Below are positions 1-18,415 of a stretch of DNA of 64,000 nt, one piece after another. Each line of letters begins with the position of its first letter. The stretch's first letter is position 1. The notes beneath the pieces were generated by a model. The model ran no database searches. It saw only the letters and a program-made list of their open reading frames with translations, and was not told where the DNA came from. The stretch is from Cruorifilaria tuberocauda (Eukaryota; Nematoda; Chromadorea; Rhabditida; Onchocercidae), in NCBI GenBank assembly GCA_013365365.1, contig JABVXU010000045.1, positions 1-64,000 of the forward strand. The letters are read 5' to 3'. The position numbers and the translations under genes are program-made.

Positions 1-3000
1 AAAGAGTAGGTAATTTCGGAATACAATAAAAACTTTTATCAGCTTTAGCACAATGTTTTAGATAATAAAAGTAAACTCGCTTAATTTAAAAATAAGGAAT
101 GGGAGAAGAGGAGGAGTAATGTAATTTCTAGAAGTGTTCTTAATTGTTTGCTCACTATTATTTGCAATTTTGTTTAAAATAAAATGGAAATTATTTATGC
201 AAATTGACTAGGAGCGATGCAGCGAATTTTCGCCAAGTTGTTTCCTCAAATTTTCATTTTCCCATTTGGGATTTCGCTAAGAGTATCTTTTGGAAATTCC
301 ATTTTGTATATCGCACATTTGTGCATTCCGAAGACTGATTAATCATTTCCTTTCCTTCCTTTTCCTCCCAAACATCGTCCATTTACTCGATCAGATCAGT
401 ACTTCTGATTAATTTAATTTTATTTTTTCGATTTTCATAGGTTAGTTTTTCTTAGTTTCTTTCTTTGATAAAATAACATTACTAGTTAATGTTACTGATC
501 GAAATCTGATATTGTCATCCAGAAAAGCTACATGATTACTGGAAGTAGAATATCTCTAGAGATCCTTGATTACGTCATTGTTGCAAGGGAAATACAAATG
601 AAATGAAAATGAAATTACGGAAGAAGTGCTAAACTTTCTCTTATCCCCTATCTTTTTTCTTTCATTTAAGTTGAAAAGTTTATTTATTTTGGAAGATAAA
701 TTTTAAATTTTTAAAAAATTTTTGATTTTCAATATACTGTATAAATGGAATCTTTTTTAATCAGATTTTCAAGCTTTTTTTGGTTTGTCTCAAGTTTTTC
801 TTGGAACAGAAAAGTTTCAATGCAAATTAGTTAAAGATTTTGGTATTTGAAATTTAAAATTTTAATATTCTTCCATAATTTATGAAGGTCATTAATTTTG
901 ACTGAAATTTTGAGTTATAAATAATTCCAACAGGAAAGAAAACCTAGGTTCTAAAAGTTTCTCGATCAATATTTTTCGTATGTTCACTTCAATCTTTGAA
1001 AATGGTATAGGATTAAAATCGTTGGTAAAAAGTTTTTTTTTATAATTTTGTTTATTATTAAACCTTGAAATTTTTATATTAGAATTTAAATTTCTCTTAA
1101 TGACTTTCTCGTTAGTTTTATTTCCGACGAGATATTATATCTGATGGAGTAAGTTTTTAGCAAAAAAAAATTAAATTAATTGTTGCTCTGAATCATTGCT
1201 AGCAAAAGTAGTGACTAATTTCGTATTTAAACTTCTAGCAATGAGATATATTTCTAACTGATGACAAATAAAAATTTTTGAACTTTTTGAAAATATTATT
1301 TTATGTTAGAATAGTATAATGGATTGGAAAATATTGTAGAAGTGTTCATTCTTAAATGATCAATTTTTAATTTAAATCAAATTCATTATTTTTTATTTGC
1401 TTAGGATGCGAGTTTCATCGATTTTGAATATATTATTTTACTAAAGCCTTCGGGAAAGCTTCATGTTTTATTCATATCGAGATAAATGAAGCAACAGCAA
1501 TTGCTTGATATAATTCATGATGTTCCGATTCTGTTATAAATCCTTTTTCATTGATTTTGTTCTTTTTTTTCTTCCCAAGAAATTTCATTCTGAAATTGGT
1601 AAAAGCGATCAGTGAAAATAAGCAAAGTTATTTATATGTTTGTATAACGTCAACTCTCATTTTGCACTGCCAAAAAATTATCATTAAAATGATTATTTTT
1701 GGGTCTTTTTGCTTTCAGCAGCAGAACATAACGAATTCTCAATTTGGAGATTTGAAATTTTGAAAAAAAGGATGGAAAATGTTTTCAATTATTTGGGAAA
1801 TTTTTATGAAGTTAGAATGAACTCATATTGATTTTTATTTCAGCTAAGCTATTTGCTTAGCTTATCTCTTCTCTTTCTTTCAATTAAATCAAATCATTCG
1901 AGAAAGATTTATTGCACCCATAAAAAGAATTTTATTTCGTTAGAGATTAGCACATTACCATACTTAGTGTTCAAGGGGATAATATTAGAATGATTGCAAT
2001 TTCAGAGGTTATTCCATTTTAGAGTCGTTGAATTCCAATCACTTTTTTATATTTTATAGAAACTGTCGACAGCTACGAGTTTTATTTAATCCATCAAATA
2101 ATAGTTGCAATTTTTCCATTTAATCTACCTAGTAAGATTTATTTTTAAGCTAAATGAACCAAATGAAGGAATTTCTCATAAATGCAACTTCATTAGGTTA
2201 CTACTTTTGCAGTGATGTGAAAGTATATATAACTTGGACAATTGCGCTGATATTTTCTTTAAAATAACATCTTTTAACTCGTTTATGATATGGAAGATTT
2301 TGATGTTATTTTTCTAACTTACCATAATTAATTCATTTAACGACACATATATTTTATTTGACGCGCGAGGAACTGAAAGATAACGATAGTGCAAATATTT
2401 AAATTGCGCTTTCAGTTAGCGCAATTCTCAAATTGCATTATATTTAAAATCATACTTCTAATGAATAAATTCATTTTTATCAAAACACCTCGTGTTTATA
2501 AGTGTGCTTATAAAAGTTTAAAACTTGCTTTCGGTTTAGGAGAAAAGTAGACAAAAGGTTTGAGAGAGAATTTAAAGTGTCCTTTAAAATAAGATCAATT
2601 TTTAAGCCTTTAACGGATGTGGGAGAAATCAAATGAAGGTCCTACTATGCTATGGGGCGGTAAATGTCAATTGAACAATAATTCTCGAACTCTTCTCTTC
2701 CTCTTTTCATGCTATATTAATATAGAAAAAGAAAGCAATAGTGTGGAAAAGGTTTTTCAAAAAAACTTTTTAAAAAAATAAAAAAATCTGCGATCAAAAC
2801 CAAATTCACCAATCAGATATATTTCGCATAATTGTAAATTTTAAAATTTCATGCTTGTTTTGGTAATCGTAAATATTTTTGGTGAACGTAAACTATAAAA
2901 TTTTGAATTTGATACTCTCAAATAATTTCATAGCATCTTGAAGAACAATTGTAGAAAGTTCGTGAAGAAATGAAGTGGTCAAGAAATAAATTTGTCAATC

Positions 3001-3891
3001 TAAGTGATAAATAAATAAGAAATCAATTGCAGTGGTAAACTCATTCCATATTATCATCATTTCATTTTCGTAATGATAATAACAACTGATAATTTATATC
3101 AGCCCCGATGAGTAATGATAACTATTCGTATTGATTTTGATCAAAAAATTAAAAACAAGTTTGTATGATAAAAAAATTGGAGCAAATTATGCTATTCCAT
3201 AACAAAAACATTGTTTCCTTTTAATTGTAAAAATTTCGAAATTGAAATAACAATTGTACTTTCTTTGCTTTCCGAGAATTCATTCGGATGAAAGGAAAAG
3301 GAATGCATTATTAATTTATCAATTGTCGAGGATGGAATTTTTTCTTATTTTGAAATGATTTTCATTCTAATGGCTTTTTTAAGTTTCCTCGTTTATTTTG
3401 AATGCAATGCTTTTTGAATTTTTGGAAAAGAAGAAAATTTTTAATTTCTTTGCATTGCTTAGATTTTAATATTTCTAATGAAATGATCATTTCTACAGTC
3501 AAATAGCCTAAGTTATTCATCAGGCCTGAATAAATTCTAGGATATCGCTTCATTTGAGTACTTTTTAATTATCTTCTTTTAAGCATTCCCATTCCATTTT
3601 CCCAAATTATTGTGAACTAATTTTTTTCGTAACACATCGGATGTCCAGGTGTATGTGGAACGGATGCCGGACAACAAAAAATATTTCATAAATAAAAAGT
3701 AATACAAATATATTTCCCGATTGTTTTTTCTCGTGGAAAGATTACAAAAGAAAAGAAATCGTTCTCCCACTTGCAAAAAGTTATTTGCATAAATATTTTC
3801 ATCTAATAACGATAAAAATAAACCACAAAACACGATAGTTCGCTATTTTAGTAATTAAATTAAACTTAATTTGCAATTATTGCAGGAATAC

Positions 3892-3892
<1 letters not shown>

Positions 3893-3942
<50 letters not shown>
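3893..3942. repeat. (TG)n microsatellite
   Basis: About 25 uninterrupted TG dinucleotides, followed by a degenerate TGTATG tail to about 3975. The minus-strand open frame through it encodes a Thr-His tract and is an artefact of the repeat. Confidence 0.95.
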
Positions 3943-3951
<9 letters not shown>

Positions 3952-5649
3952 GTTGTATGTGTATGTATTTGTGTGACAAATATAATTTGTTCTAACTGAA
4001 TTTTAAATAAAATTTGAGATAAATTAATGCATAAATAATACAGTACTATTCTTTTAATCTGTAATAATGCTGAAAGATGACAATATTGATTGATTTTTTG
4101 GAACAGAAAATTCTTTCTCTCTCGTACTTTCACATTTTTGTGGACATAGCTGTTGTGAAATAAATCATTAAGGAGGGCATTTGACATGAGAATTGAATTA
4201 TTGCAAGTGAACGACGATTTATCTTCTATTGTTTATTCAATCGAAGTCTAAGTGAAGCTTTATTTTTATTGCTGAGAAACTGGCTTGCTTTGGGAAAAAA
4301 ATTCTTCATTTAAGCATACGAAATTTCACCTAACTATATAGGTAAGCTATGAAAGAGAATATGTTTAGCGATAGGAAAGTGTTACTATTTTAAGTTTATC
4401 CGTGAAATTTAATTTCTCTTGAAATAAAATAATTTAAAATTCATTATTCATTTGAAAGAAATTTTTGAATAGTTTCCGGCTTTGTTATAATAGTGCTGAA
4501 GGAGACTTGTTTGTTTGAAATTTTAAGCAATGGATAAAAAATAGAAAATATGTTTGCTAATGATAGCTAAAGTATTTTAACCTTTGACAACATGATAATA
4601 ATCTTAGTGAATTTCGTAAGTTTACTACAATTTCTCTTATTTCTGTGTAAAAAAATTATGATAAATTGAAGTTTTAATTTAGTGGTAGAGAAATGAAGAG
4701 TAGAAGCCTCTAAAGTGATCAGTCGTCTTATCAGTATGTTATCAGCTGTTTGGTACACATTGATGTGCAGCAAATAAGTGCATCTTATGATGATCAATTC
4801 CAATCAAATTAATTTCTGCTGGTGAATTAATTCTTATTTGATAAAGGATTGCTAAGATTAGATCGGAACAACCAATAAGTGGAAATGATTATAATTTCTA
4901 GGTACATATTCAAATGATAGATTACTCTTTTCATTCAACTTTTCGAAGTCCAAGAAAATGATTTCTTCACTTTCATACTTCTGTAATTTCGTTCAATTCT
5001 TTCTTGAAAGATTTCATGCAATATCATTCCATTAGGTTAACAATCGTTTTGTGATTGAAGGAAGAAATTAATTCAAAAGTTATGTGAAAAGCTGCACGAA
5101 TAATACAAACTAAAGTGCGAAATAAATTAAACAGCAAAGTATGACGTTATTAATGAAAAGCAATCATTTCTGATTATAGATCGAACGATGATGAACATTA
5201 TCGTATTGGTTTGACGATTCCGTCTCTATAACAGAAATTATCGTTTGTGATATTAAGTATGACAGCAGCATGATATGTTCTTCAATTTCGCTTTGAAATC
5301 ATTTGCCTGACAAATGTAAGTAATATTAAATTTTCAAAAATATAAAATTTCGAACTATAAATTTGTATTACTTTATTTTGTGTCATTCCCGAAGGTGCAT
5401 TTTTGTGAAACTTGGAATTTTACAAAAAAGCAACTTAACTTTAAAAAAATACTGGACATTATGTCAAGTCAAAGTTATACAATCAAATTTTCAATTCACA
5501 CTTTACTGTAAGCTTTAATTTTATGTTTTGATAGAATGCCTCTGAATAGATGTATCTTTTTTACCCCACAAGATTATTTCAAAGCTTGAAATAAACTCAG
5601 AAACGATAATTATTTTTCTTTTTGCGTCATTAATTATGTCGACTTTGAA

Positions 5650-5890
5650 TAATTGTTGTCAGAGAGCAATTTTGGAGGAGAGAAGACAGTTCAGGAGACA
5701 TATTCTCATATTCAGGTTGCAAAATTTTGCTGTGTACGTCTGAACTTCTCACCTGACAAGTGCACCGGAGATCGGTTGACAGCTGTCAATTCGAGAAATC
5801 AAATTTCTACTTTTTGCAAGCCGAGTTTTGCTTCTGCGCCGTTTCCTATCTCTACCGCTTTTACTTTTCTCTCCTGCATTAATTAGTTCT
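5650..5890. other. GC-richer island with palindromic E-box
   Basis: This segment is clearly less AT-rich than its surroundings. It holds the perfect 14-bp palindrome TTGACAGCTGTCAA (5776-5789), centred on a CAGCTG E-box. On the minus strand a good donor context (GTCAG followed by gtgagaag, near 5753) lies just below the palindrome. It could be a promoter or enhancer, or a first exon of a minus-strand gene lying left of the window. The 77-residue plus-strand frame has no recognisable product. Confidence 0.25.
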
Positions 5891-8800
5891 TGGATTAACA
5901 TCATGGATATTTTATTTCAATTTAAACATCATTTAACACACTTTGCCCGCTATTGCATATTTGTCACCTCACTTCACCTAATTATCATCGTACCCCAGAT
6001 GCTAAGATAAGCTAATGATTGCTCAATCTTTTCGCTCTCTCTCTTTCCATTGATTAAATTTTATAATGACAAAGCATTAGATTAATTTGATATGTATAAG
6101 GTAATACTATAATTTTAATTTCCTCATGTTTTTCATCATTTCTTACTTCAGTTAATTTCTTCAAAGTGAGTTATGCATTTATGGGATCTTTTTCATACAA
6201 ACTCACTGAGTTGAATTGAATTTTTAAAAAGTGCAATTTCAGGGTGACAAATATGCAATAGCAATAATTATTTTAATTACTTGGAGTTGAACGATTTTTA
6301 TCGAGATTATCGATATCAATTCTGAGAATAGTATCATTTACATGACTTTACCTGTTATCTATCCACTATTAAACACCCAATTAGTCATTATCTCTTAATT
6401 TAGATACTTGTTATATTAACCTGATTCCATCAGATTGATTTAATCCACCCACGTTGCAAGCAAAATGCATTGTTATATTTTGAAATTGAGATAATCTAAA
6501 TCTTCCATAATTTCCGTTAGGCTGACATTGTAAATAGTTCTGTTATCGTATTCTTCCTGATGATCTCTTCATTCCTAATCAGAAGGGATATTTCATCTCA
6601 AATTCTCAAAAAATGTTTTCATAGTTATATTCAACTATTAGAATTGTAAGTAAAAGTAAATTCGAATCTTAGAGATAGGAATAGAAAAAAACCTGATGTG
6701 TTTGTAAAGGGAAGTGCTATTTACAAAAACGAAATGTACACCTAATTGAGGATCTTCTGGAAGTGCATAGTTGAGAGGATTCCGGATATATCTAAATGAA
6801 GAAGCCTCTCAACTCGTCAACACTTGACTGTTCTTCAAGCTTTTTGATATTTTGTTATTTGCATTGCGATTCCTTTTTTGTCAATTATTGTTTTACAATC
6901 AAAATCAAAAAAAAACTTTTAAACTTTATTTGTCAATGGAATAAATTCTTTTTAGTAGTTATCCTTCTTCCAGCTAAGAAAAAGGATAAAAATATTGAAG
7001 ACATCAGTACAAACTTTTTAACAGTATTTGAATTTTCAGCCTTTTTTCTTCTAACCTTTAACCTCATAAAATTCATGTATTAATACGCAGATGTTTTTAG
7101 ATACGCCAGTTTTCACTGTATTATTCGCTAATTAAATTATCATATAGGAAAATTTCTAACTGCCTTTATACAGTAAATAGTAAGATCAAATTTGTGGAAG
7201 TTAATTGGCATCAATCAATTTTTATAGATGTTTATTGCTCTGAACTGTCAAAGGTAATAAGTTCATATAATCAATTTACAATTTTCAAGTCAATTTAAAT
7301 GTCACACAGTAATGTAAATTTTGTTTGTTCTTATTATTTTCATATAGACTAACTTCAATTATTCATCTAGTGATAGCAAATTTTTCTGATAATCTATTTC
7401 GATGAAATATATTTACTCTGAGAATTAATTTCAGAACAGTTAAATCGCCTGATTATGCTATAAATTTAACCATTATTGTTCTAGAAACTGAAGATTTCAT
7501 AGTCCTCACTTCTCGAATCGTAAATTTCAAATTATTAGAAATTTTTTCTGAGTATCAAATCATGAGTACTTATTAACCCTACAACGTTAGGTTAATAATA
7601 GTTTAGTTTCTTAAAAACTTTAAAGTAAAAAATTTCATTTCATAGAGCGCAACGAGGAATTGAAGATATCCAGGAATTTGAGAATGAGGTCAAAAAACTA
7701 AGGTCAATAGGATCTTTCTACATTCAATGAAAATAAATGAATTAATAAATGTCACCGTTTTGTTTTTCCACAAATTTATTTGTACTACCTTTCAGTATTC
7801 TTGGTCTTTGGTAAGATCTCGAAGAAATCAATGTCTTATTGATTAATATTTAACTTCTTCGAAGACTATCGCCCCTCTAAAAGAATACAAATTTCATCAT
7901 TAAGTGCTTATTTGTACTGTTTTTGAAGTGTTCTCGAATTTCAATCATATCTGGCCAAAAGTAATTATTTAAAAGTGCATTATAAGCATTATATTGCAAT
8001 TATGATTTTTTAAATAATAAGACAAGTTAGATCCTTTGGTTCAATATACTAAAAAAATTATTACTAGAATAAAGGCCTAGCTAATTCTTAACAATGTGGG
8101 ATGTGTGAAGGGCCTATCCTTTTCTTTGAATTTTTACCTTAACGAATCTCACTGCTTCAATTCAATGATACTTCGAGATGAAGATATAATTTTTGATCAT
8201 TTTTAGGAAAAGCGAAAATATTGCTTCTTTGAATTCATCATATTAATTTTAGTTAGAATGAACGTTTAGCAAGAGACAAATCCGCCAAAGAAATGAAAAG
8301 CGTTCGTATGATAAGTTTTCATATTGGTTATTTTTGTCATTTTAATCAAATTCCTGAGAAGTGGAAAGTATTTCTCGAATAGAAACCGCATATTTATGGT
8401 ATGTATGAGCATGTGTGTTTGTGTGTGTTTTTTTTAGCTTAACATCAAGTGTATTTCTTTTTCGGATTTCAATTAATCCTTTAAGCAGAGATTCGATTGC
8501 GAAAAAATTTGAAATTACTCCGAGACAGTTGGAATTCCATGAAAGTGATTCCTGAGATTTCTGAATTCAATAAGCACTGATTCAATTCTTGAGCTCGAAA
8601 ATTGTTTCATTTCATGTATGGTTCAATATCACATTTTCAACTTTAAACGAAAAATAATGAGATGAAAATTTATCAAACATTTTGTCGTATTGACATTAAG
8701 AAAAAAGTTACCGTGTTCTGCATGCTTTAAGGTGGCAACTATCAACTTTTGTCAAATTTTCTATTTATAAAACCTAAAAGCATAAACGGAAATGCGCGAG

Positions 8801-11757
8801 AGGAAGCTTTTTCTCAAAGTGCGTCTATGAGTGCGTTGATGTATTATTTTTGATTTATCTCATTTCCGTAAAGCTTTAAGAAAGAAAGAAAATTTTTTGA
8901 TAAGGCATGAAGATGGAAGGAAACATTGTTGGGATCCGACCGATCCATACAACAATGTGTAAACAAAAAAGTTACGACTTCGGGAGATCTTTGAGCTTTT
9001 ATTTTTGCAACGATGGGAAAACCACATTAAGCTATATTGCTATCAAAATATATCAGTGAACAAATTCTATAGATTCACTATCAATAACAATAATAAGGGT
9101 GATCTTATCGATATCTGGAGATATGTAATAAAAGAAATCAGAATCCACTCAATAATTTTTTTACTTTGCTATCAAGACCAATGTTAAAAAATTTGAAAAT
9201 CTGAAATAATTTCTTTCAAATAGGATTGAATTTCTCCGTCTAAAGATGAGTATCGTTCAATACATAAAAGTGTCATATTACATTTTAGTTAGAAGATTTC
9301 TGAAGTTTGCTAGGATTTGTTGCATTTCAGCGTTCAATGATCAACTATCTATACGGATAACGAATCAAAATAATCTTAAAATTCCCGGAATACTTCATTT
9401 GTAAGCCTTTTTTCCATCATTTGTTGTGAATATTTTATTTATCGATTGATTTAGTTTGATCTTACAATTACAATTAATTTGTTTCTTGGTGTATAGGCTT
9501 TTGATATTCATATTGATTACAGTTTAAATGTTCGCCTAAAGCAATGATAATTATAGTGATTGTTAATCTAAGACACAAATGATCAGGAATATCGTTTATT
9601 TGAGCTACTGAAGACTTGAACTGCTAACAGTCATGGAAAAAACTTTAAGGCAAACAGAAAAAGGAATTAATTTGAAGAAAGAGTAGTTAATTTTTACTTT
9701 TTTCCCAATTTCCTTATTTTTCCGGTTGAGTAGAAAAGTTTTTATTCTCGTGACGTGTGAGAAAGAGCGAAATTATTGTTGAAAACTTCCTAGTTTATCA
9801 ATTCTCAAAGTTTCTTCTCCTAACTATAAAAAATCCTTTTAGCTCTTTTTTTTGTCAAAAGTAGTCTTCCATATTTCAAAGATCAGCATTTTTGATAAAG
9901 TTTTCCCTTCACATATAACAGCAAAAGACTGTAATCTTGAAATTTTTGTTTTTTTTAAATTAATTAAAATCACAAATGGACGATAGTTCAGAGTTATCTT
10001 TTTGATTGCATGAACGGCATTTTTAAAAGCGAATCTCTTGAAGCATAAAAATAAAAGAGTGAAGCGGAATGGCGCGTGAAGTATCTTAGATTACAAACTA
10101 TAATTAATTGGATTCTTGGAAACACAGGATAAAATTTCTATATTTATGTGAAATGAGAGAATATGAAGCAGAAATGTTATGATAATTATTTTTCATCATT
10201 ATAACTTCTGCACATACTTTATCAACTTCCGATATCATTTTAATGCAATCTGCAAGAATGAATTTCTAGATATCGAATATTTGAATGAATTAAAGAAATG
10301 CTATTAAAAATTTTTGGATTTTTTTAAATTACTTAAATTATTCATCAAATTATCCGTGTAACAAATAACTTACAATTTTTTTTAGTTGCATTCATCTTAT
10401 TTTTTCATATCTATAAGAATAATTTTTTTTTCTATCTTTAAATCTCTTGATAATGCCTGAATGTCAGAAGATATGGCCTAAAATGAAATCACATTGCGAT
10501 GAAAGTTTTAGATAAGAGAGAGAGAGAGAATTGGTTTAAGTGAGACAAAAACGCGGGCATGCTTTTCTTCTCTCCAGGCTATATATCCTTTGAATAAATG
10601 GTCTAAGAGCTAATATTAGCCAACTTGTAGTTTTATCAACGAGGTCTTCAAGAAGTTATTTTATTTAGGCATCATGTAGTTACTGTACATATTTCATTTG
10701 ATTTCGATCAATGATAACAAATTAAATGGTAGCGATAATTCTTTTTTCCAGATGAAAAGACTTTAAACTGTCAATAAAAATGCTCATTTTCAGTAGCATT
10801 TTTCGCAATTTAAGTTGATCGCTCGTTTATAGACATAATAATATAAATGTAAAATAAGCTTTTTAAATTTAACTTTTAATAGGTAAAAATTAGTTATAAG
10901 TGATCAGTCAATAGGAATGGAAGAGAGAGAGATGTGATCTTTATTAAACATTTCGAAAATAAATATTCTGAAATAACTGCGTGGAATGACTCATTCTTTA
11001 CAAAAACTGCGACGAATGTCGCAAAAAATGAAAATTTGAGTTAATAAATTTTTAAATTACGACCACTGAAAATTTTCTTAATTTTTCTCCCAACGTTTTG
11101 AAAGCATTTTAAAATATTTCTATTTGAAAATTAAAAATAGACAAAGTGAGGGAGGCAAAAATAGGTTTAGATATATGTGATAAGCTTGATAACAAGGGCA
11201 TTAAAGAAAGAAGAGATGTTATGTTTAAAATTTTCGTTTATTTAATTTTTGTCTCCAATTAATCTGAAAGTTCACAAGATTTTTGATCTGATAAATAAAC
11301 CAGTATGAATAAATTTTTCACAATATAATTTTACAACTGTTTTTAGGATTTTCTAGAAAACTCGGCTAAATTTCAATCGTCCATTACCACTTCATATTTT
11401 ACTTAGGTACATTATGCAGAAAACAAGGTTGTAAGTAATTTAACCAACGCTAAATTAATCAAAAATCATCTGATTTAAAAATTACAAAATTAAAATTCAA
11501 TCATTGCTATAACTGTTTGTAGCAAGCTAAACTGTAGCATGTGTTAAGATTTCATTTTTATTGTTGTAATTAGTTCCTGAATTATTATTTGTTACCCTTT
11601 ACAAATGCTTATTTAATACTGGATTTGTAGCAGTCATTAAACATTAAAATTATCCGTTTACGGCTAATGCATATTCTAGTCCATAAGATTTCAAATGAAT
11701 CGGTGAAGAACTTGTAACCTTGTTCGTTTATTTAGAATCATAAATCTCCGAAAGTTC

Positions 11758-12201
11758 TCACTGATTGCTTTCAAATTTTAACACAACGTTATATTCGAAT
11801 AGGCATACGTTTTTCTGATTTACTATCTTATGAGACGATACCCATCGACACCATCCCAGAAAATGATTGGACCCTGGAAGGATCGCAAGCATGGATTGCT
11901 GCAATACTATCAACTGATCGTTTCTCCGATGAAGAATAACGGCTTTAGGTTGAATTGAATCGTCCGGAACACTTGATACCTCATCTGTAGTGGAATCTTC
12001 GCACACGTTCTCCAGCAGAGATTTCGTCAGTACGAACAACGTGTTTATCTGTATCATCCCAATTGCTCTTCTGGACAGACGCACGAAATTTTCTCGTGAA
12101 AAGGCTTTGCAGTTGGAAACGATGAATCTCTTGAAAGGGGAAATTCTGCAGCGTCCGTTCAATTCAACATCACCGTTACGAAGAAATACATTTGTAGGAA
12201 T
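11758..12201 (-). CDS. unassigned open frame, possible gene fragment
   Basis: A 148-codon stop-free stretch, ending in TGA at the low-coordinate end, in a locally more GC-rich block. No ATG lies near its 5' end; the first in-frame ATG is about 50 codons in, so if real it would be an exon or a decayed fragment. The translation is not low-complexity (Trp, Cys and His present) but I recognise no family. The other frames here are also fairly open, which weakens the case. It lies between two copies of a short direct repeat (about 11697 and 12972), so a remnant of a mobile element is another reading. Confidence 0.25.
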   Translation of the reverse strand: MPTNVFLRNGDVELNGRCRISPFKRFIVSNCKAFSRENFVRLSRRAIGMIQINTLFVLTKSLLENVCEDSTTDEVSSVPDDSIQPKAVILHRRNDQLIVLQQSMLAILPGSNHFLGWCRWVSSHKIVNQKNVCLFEYNVVLKFESNQ

Positions 12202-12550
12202 TTACATTAACCATCTTGCGAACGCAAGCGGGGAATCAGTTTTGTGATAAATTTGAAAGTTTGTTTTATTTCTTAATTATGAGAAAAAGAGGATTCTTTG
12301 TGTGCAATGAGTAATCATTGTGTACAAAAGAGACGAAAAACATAGCATTACAGTATGTAATTCTCGTGACGGGAAATAAAGAATATCATATGATTGCTGT
12401 TGAACTTGAATCTTTTTGTTCCCTTCCTTTTGCTTATCATCCTGATGGTAAACATATTTATCTTTACGGCGAGGTAAAAAGTGAATATGTCTATCCATAC
12501 AATGCATACATAAACGTTGTATCATGGGAGACGATGAAGAAAGTTTTATA

Positions 12551-12850
12551 ACACCGAGCATTAATATTTTTATCAAACACTTACCTATTGACGACAGGTG
12601 AAGAAAAGTAGCCCCTATTAGAATGTACTGTTGTGTCGAAAATTTGCGAAGAATTTGCTAAAGTTCTGTCAACTATAACACCAAACATTTACATTTTTAT
12701 CAGCCGCTTACTTATTTTCATCTATAACAGGTGTGACAGGTAGAAAAAGTAGCACTTATTGGGATGTAAAGTTGTGTGAACCGCAATATCAAACATTAAT
12801 CAACATTTTTTTTATCACCTCACTCATCTATTTTTGGAAAGCAGGTGTGG
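12551..12850. repeat. degenerate tandem repeat, about three copies
   Basis: Three diverged copies of a unit of about 110-125 bp start near 12551, 12677 and 12787. Shared blocks in order are an A-C-rich start leading to ATTTTTATC, a (C)TTACTTATT-like block, an ACAGGTG block, and AAAAGTAGC followed by TATTnGnATGTA. The third copy keeps only the first blocks. No coding sense is evident. Confidence 0.5.
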
Positions 12851-13263
12851 CCAACATTCACTTATAACATGCTAGCAAATCACCCTGTCATTTAATTTTA
12901 CCTGTCCAAGTGTGGCAGGTAAAGAAAATTTAAATATCTTAGATAAAAATATGTAAAATTGGCAGTAACCGGTGAAGAACTCATAATGTTGTAAAGCTAT
13001 TTCCAATGTCATAAATTTATATTTTTTATTTAAATGGATTTACATATTGCATTTTTTCTGAAATAATTTTTAATGAATTAACAATTGATTATTTGATGAT
13101 ATATTAGACGATTTTTGAAATTATAAGCAGCAAATTGATTTGGTATAATAATTAAACGAGCATAACAATAGGGAAAATGGCAATGAAACGGATATGCTTG
13201 AAAAGTTTTGCTTAATTTTTAGGAGACAGAGACAAGGATGATTTATTAGGATGTGGACGAACG

Positions 13264-18009
<4,746 letters not shown>

Positions 18010-18286
18010 AATGTTAGCAGGATTGCTGATGAAAAGACTGAATAATAATTCATTTAGAATAATTTCATGACTAAAATATTTATTTTCTTACTATTTATTG
18101 AGTAGAATTCAACTTATTCACATCCATCTTTATAATTTTTTAACAGAAACTTTTTAGTTAGGGCTATCACCAGCAAAAGCATCTCAATGGTACAAGAAAC
18201 ATGGAATGTAAAATACATTTTAGTACCTTAAAATCAAAATTTACTATTAATTGTGATATCATTGAAAGTAAAATTTACAGTTTCAG

Positions 18287-18411
18287 AATGTAATACAAAA
18301 GAGGATGCTTATATGTGGCTTCATAACGGTGTTTCTTCATGGATAACCGGAATTTCGTATCATCATTTTTGTATTTTGATCATAATAAATCGTTGCCTTG
18401 TTTTGTATTAA
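18287..18411 (+). CDS. ace: alternative last exon of acetylcholinesterase, GPI-anchor type
   Basis: A second acceptor (tacagtttcag) is followed by 125 nt that continue in the right phase from the exon ending at 17900. The exon encodes Lys-Cys, a hydrophilic stretch and then a hydrophobic end (FCILIIINRCLVLY) before TAA. A Cys just after the last common exon followed by a hydrophobic tail is the pattern of vertebrate H-type (GPI-signal) AChE exons. AATAAA (18410-18415) overlaps the stop codon, as expected for a true 3' end. Using it skips the 41-nt exon at 17969 and gives 621 residues. Confidence 0.65.
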
Positions 18412-18415
18412 TAAA
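18410..18415 (+). terminator. polyadenylation signal of acetylcholinesterase
   Basis: A canonical AATAAA overlaps the stop codon of the hydrophobic-tail exon. It supports a real mRNA 3' end shortly downstream. Confidence 0.55.

Larger units (their letters stand above)
1..11690. other. AT-rich intergenic region, no supported gene
   Basis: No chain of open frames joined by plausible splice sites was found on either strand. The short open frames here are low-complexity or Phe/Leu/Ile/Lys/Asn-rich, as expected by chance in DNA this AT-rich. Notable contents are a (TG)n run near 3.9 kb, a more GC-rich island near 5.7 kb and a short (AG)n run near 10.52 kb. It may be intergenic or the large introns of a gene whose exons lie outside the window; the sequence does not decide this. 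Confidence 0.6.

Noticed and set aside
3855..4187. 110-codon minus-strand open frame
   Set aside because: Its Thr-His core is only the translation of the (TG)n microsatellite; the rest is AT-driven.
12277..12576. Overlapping 99-codon minus and 77-codon plus open frames
   Set aside because: Both are open over the same DNA, no splice partners or motifs; not enough to call a gene.
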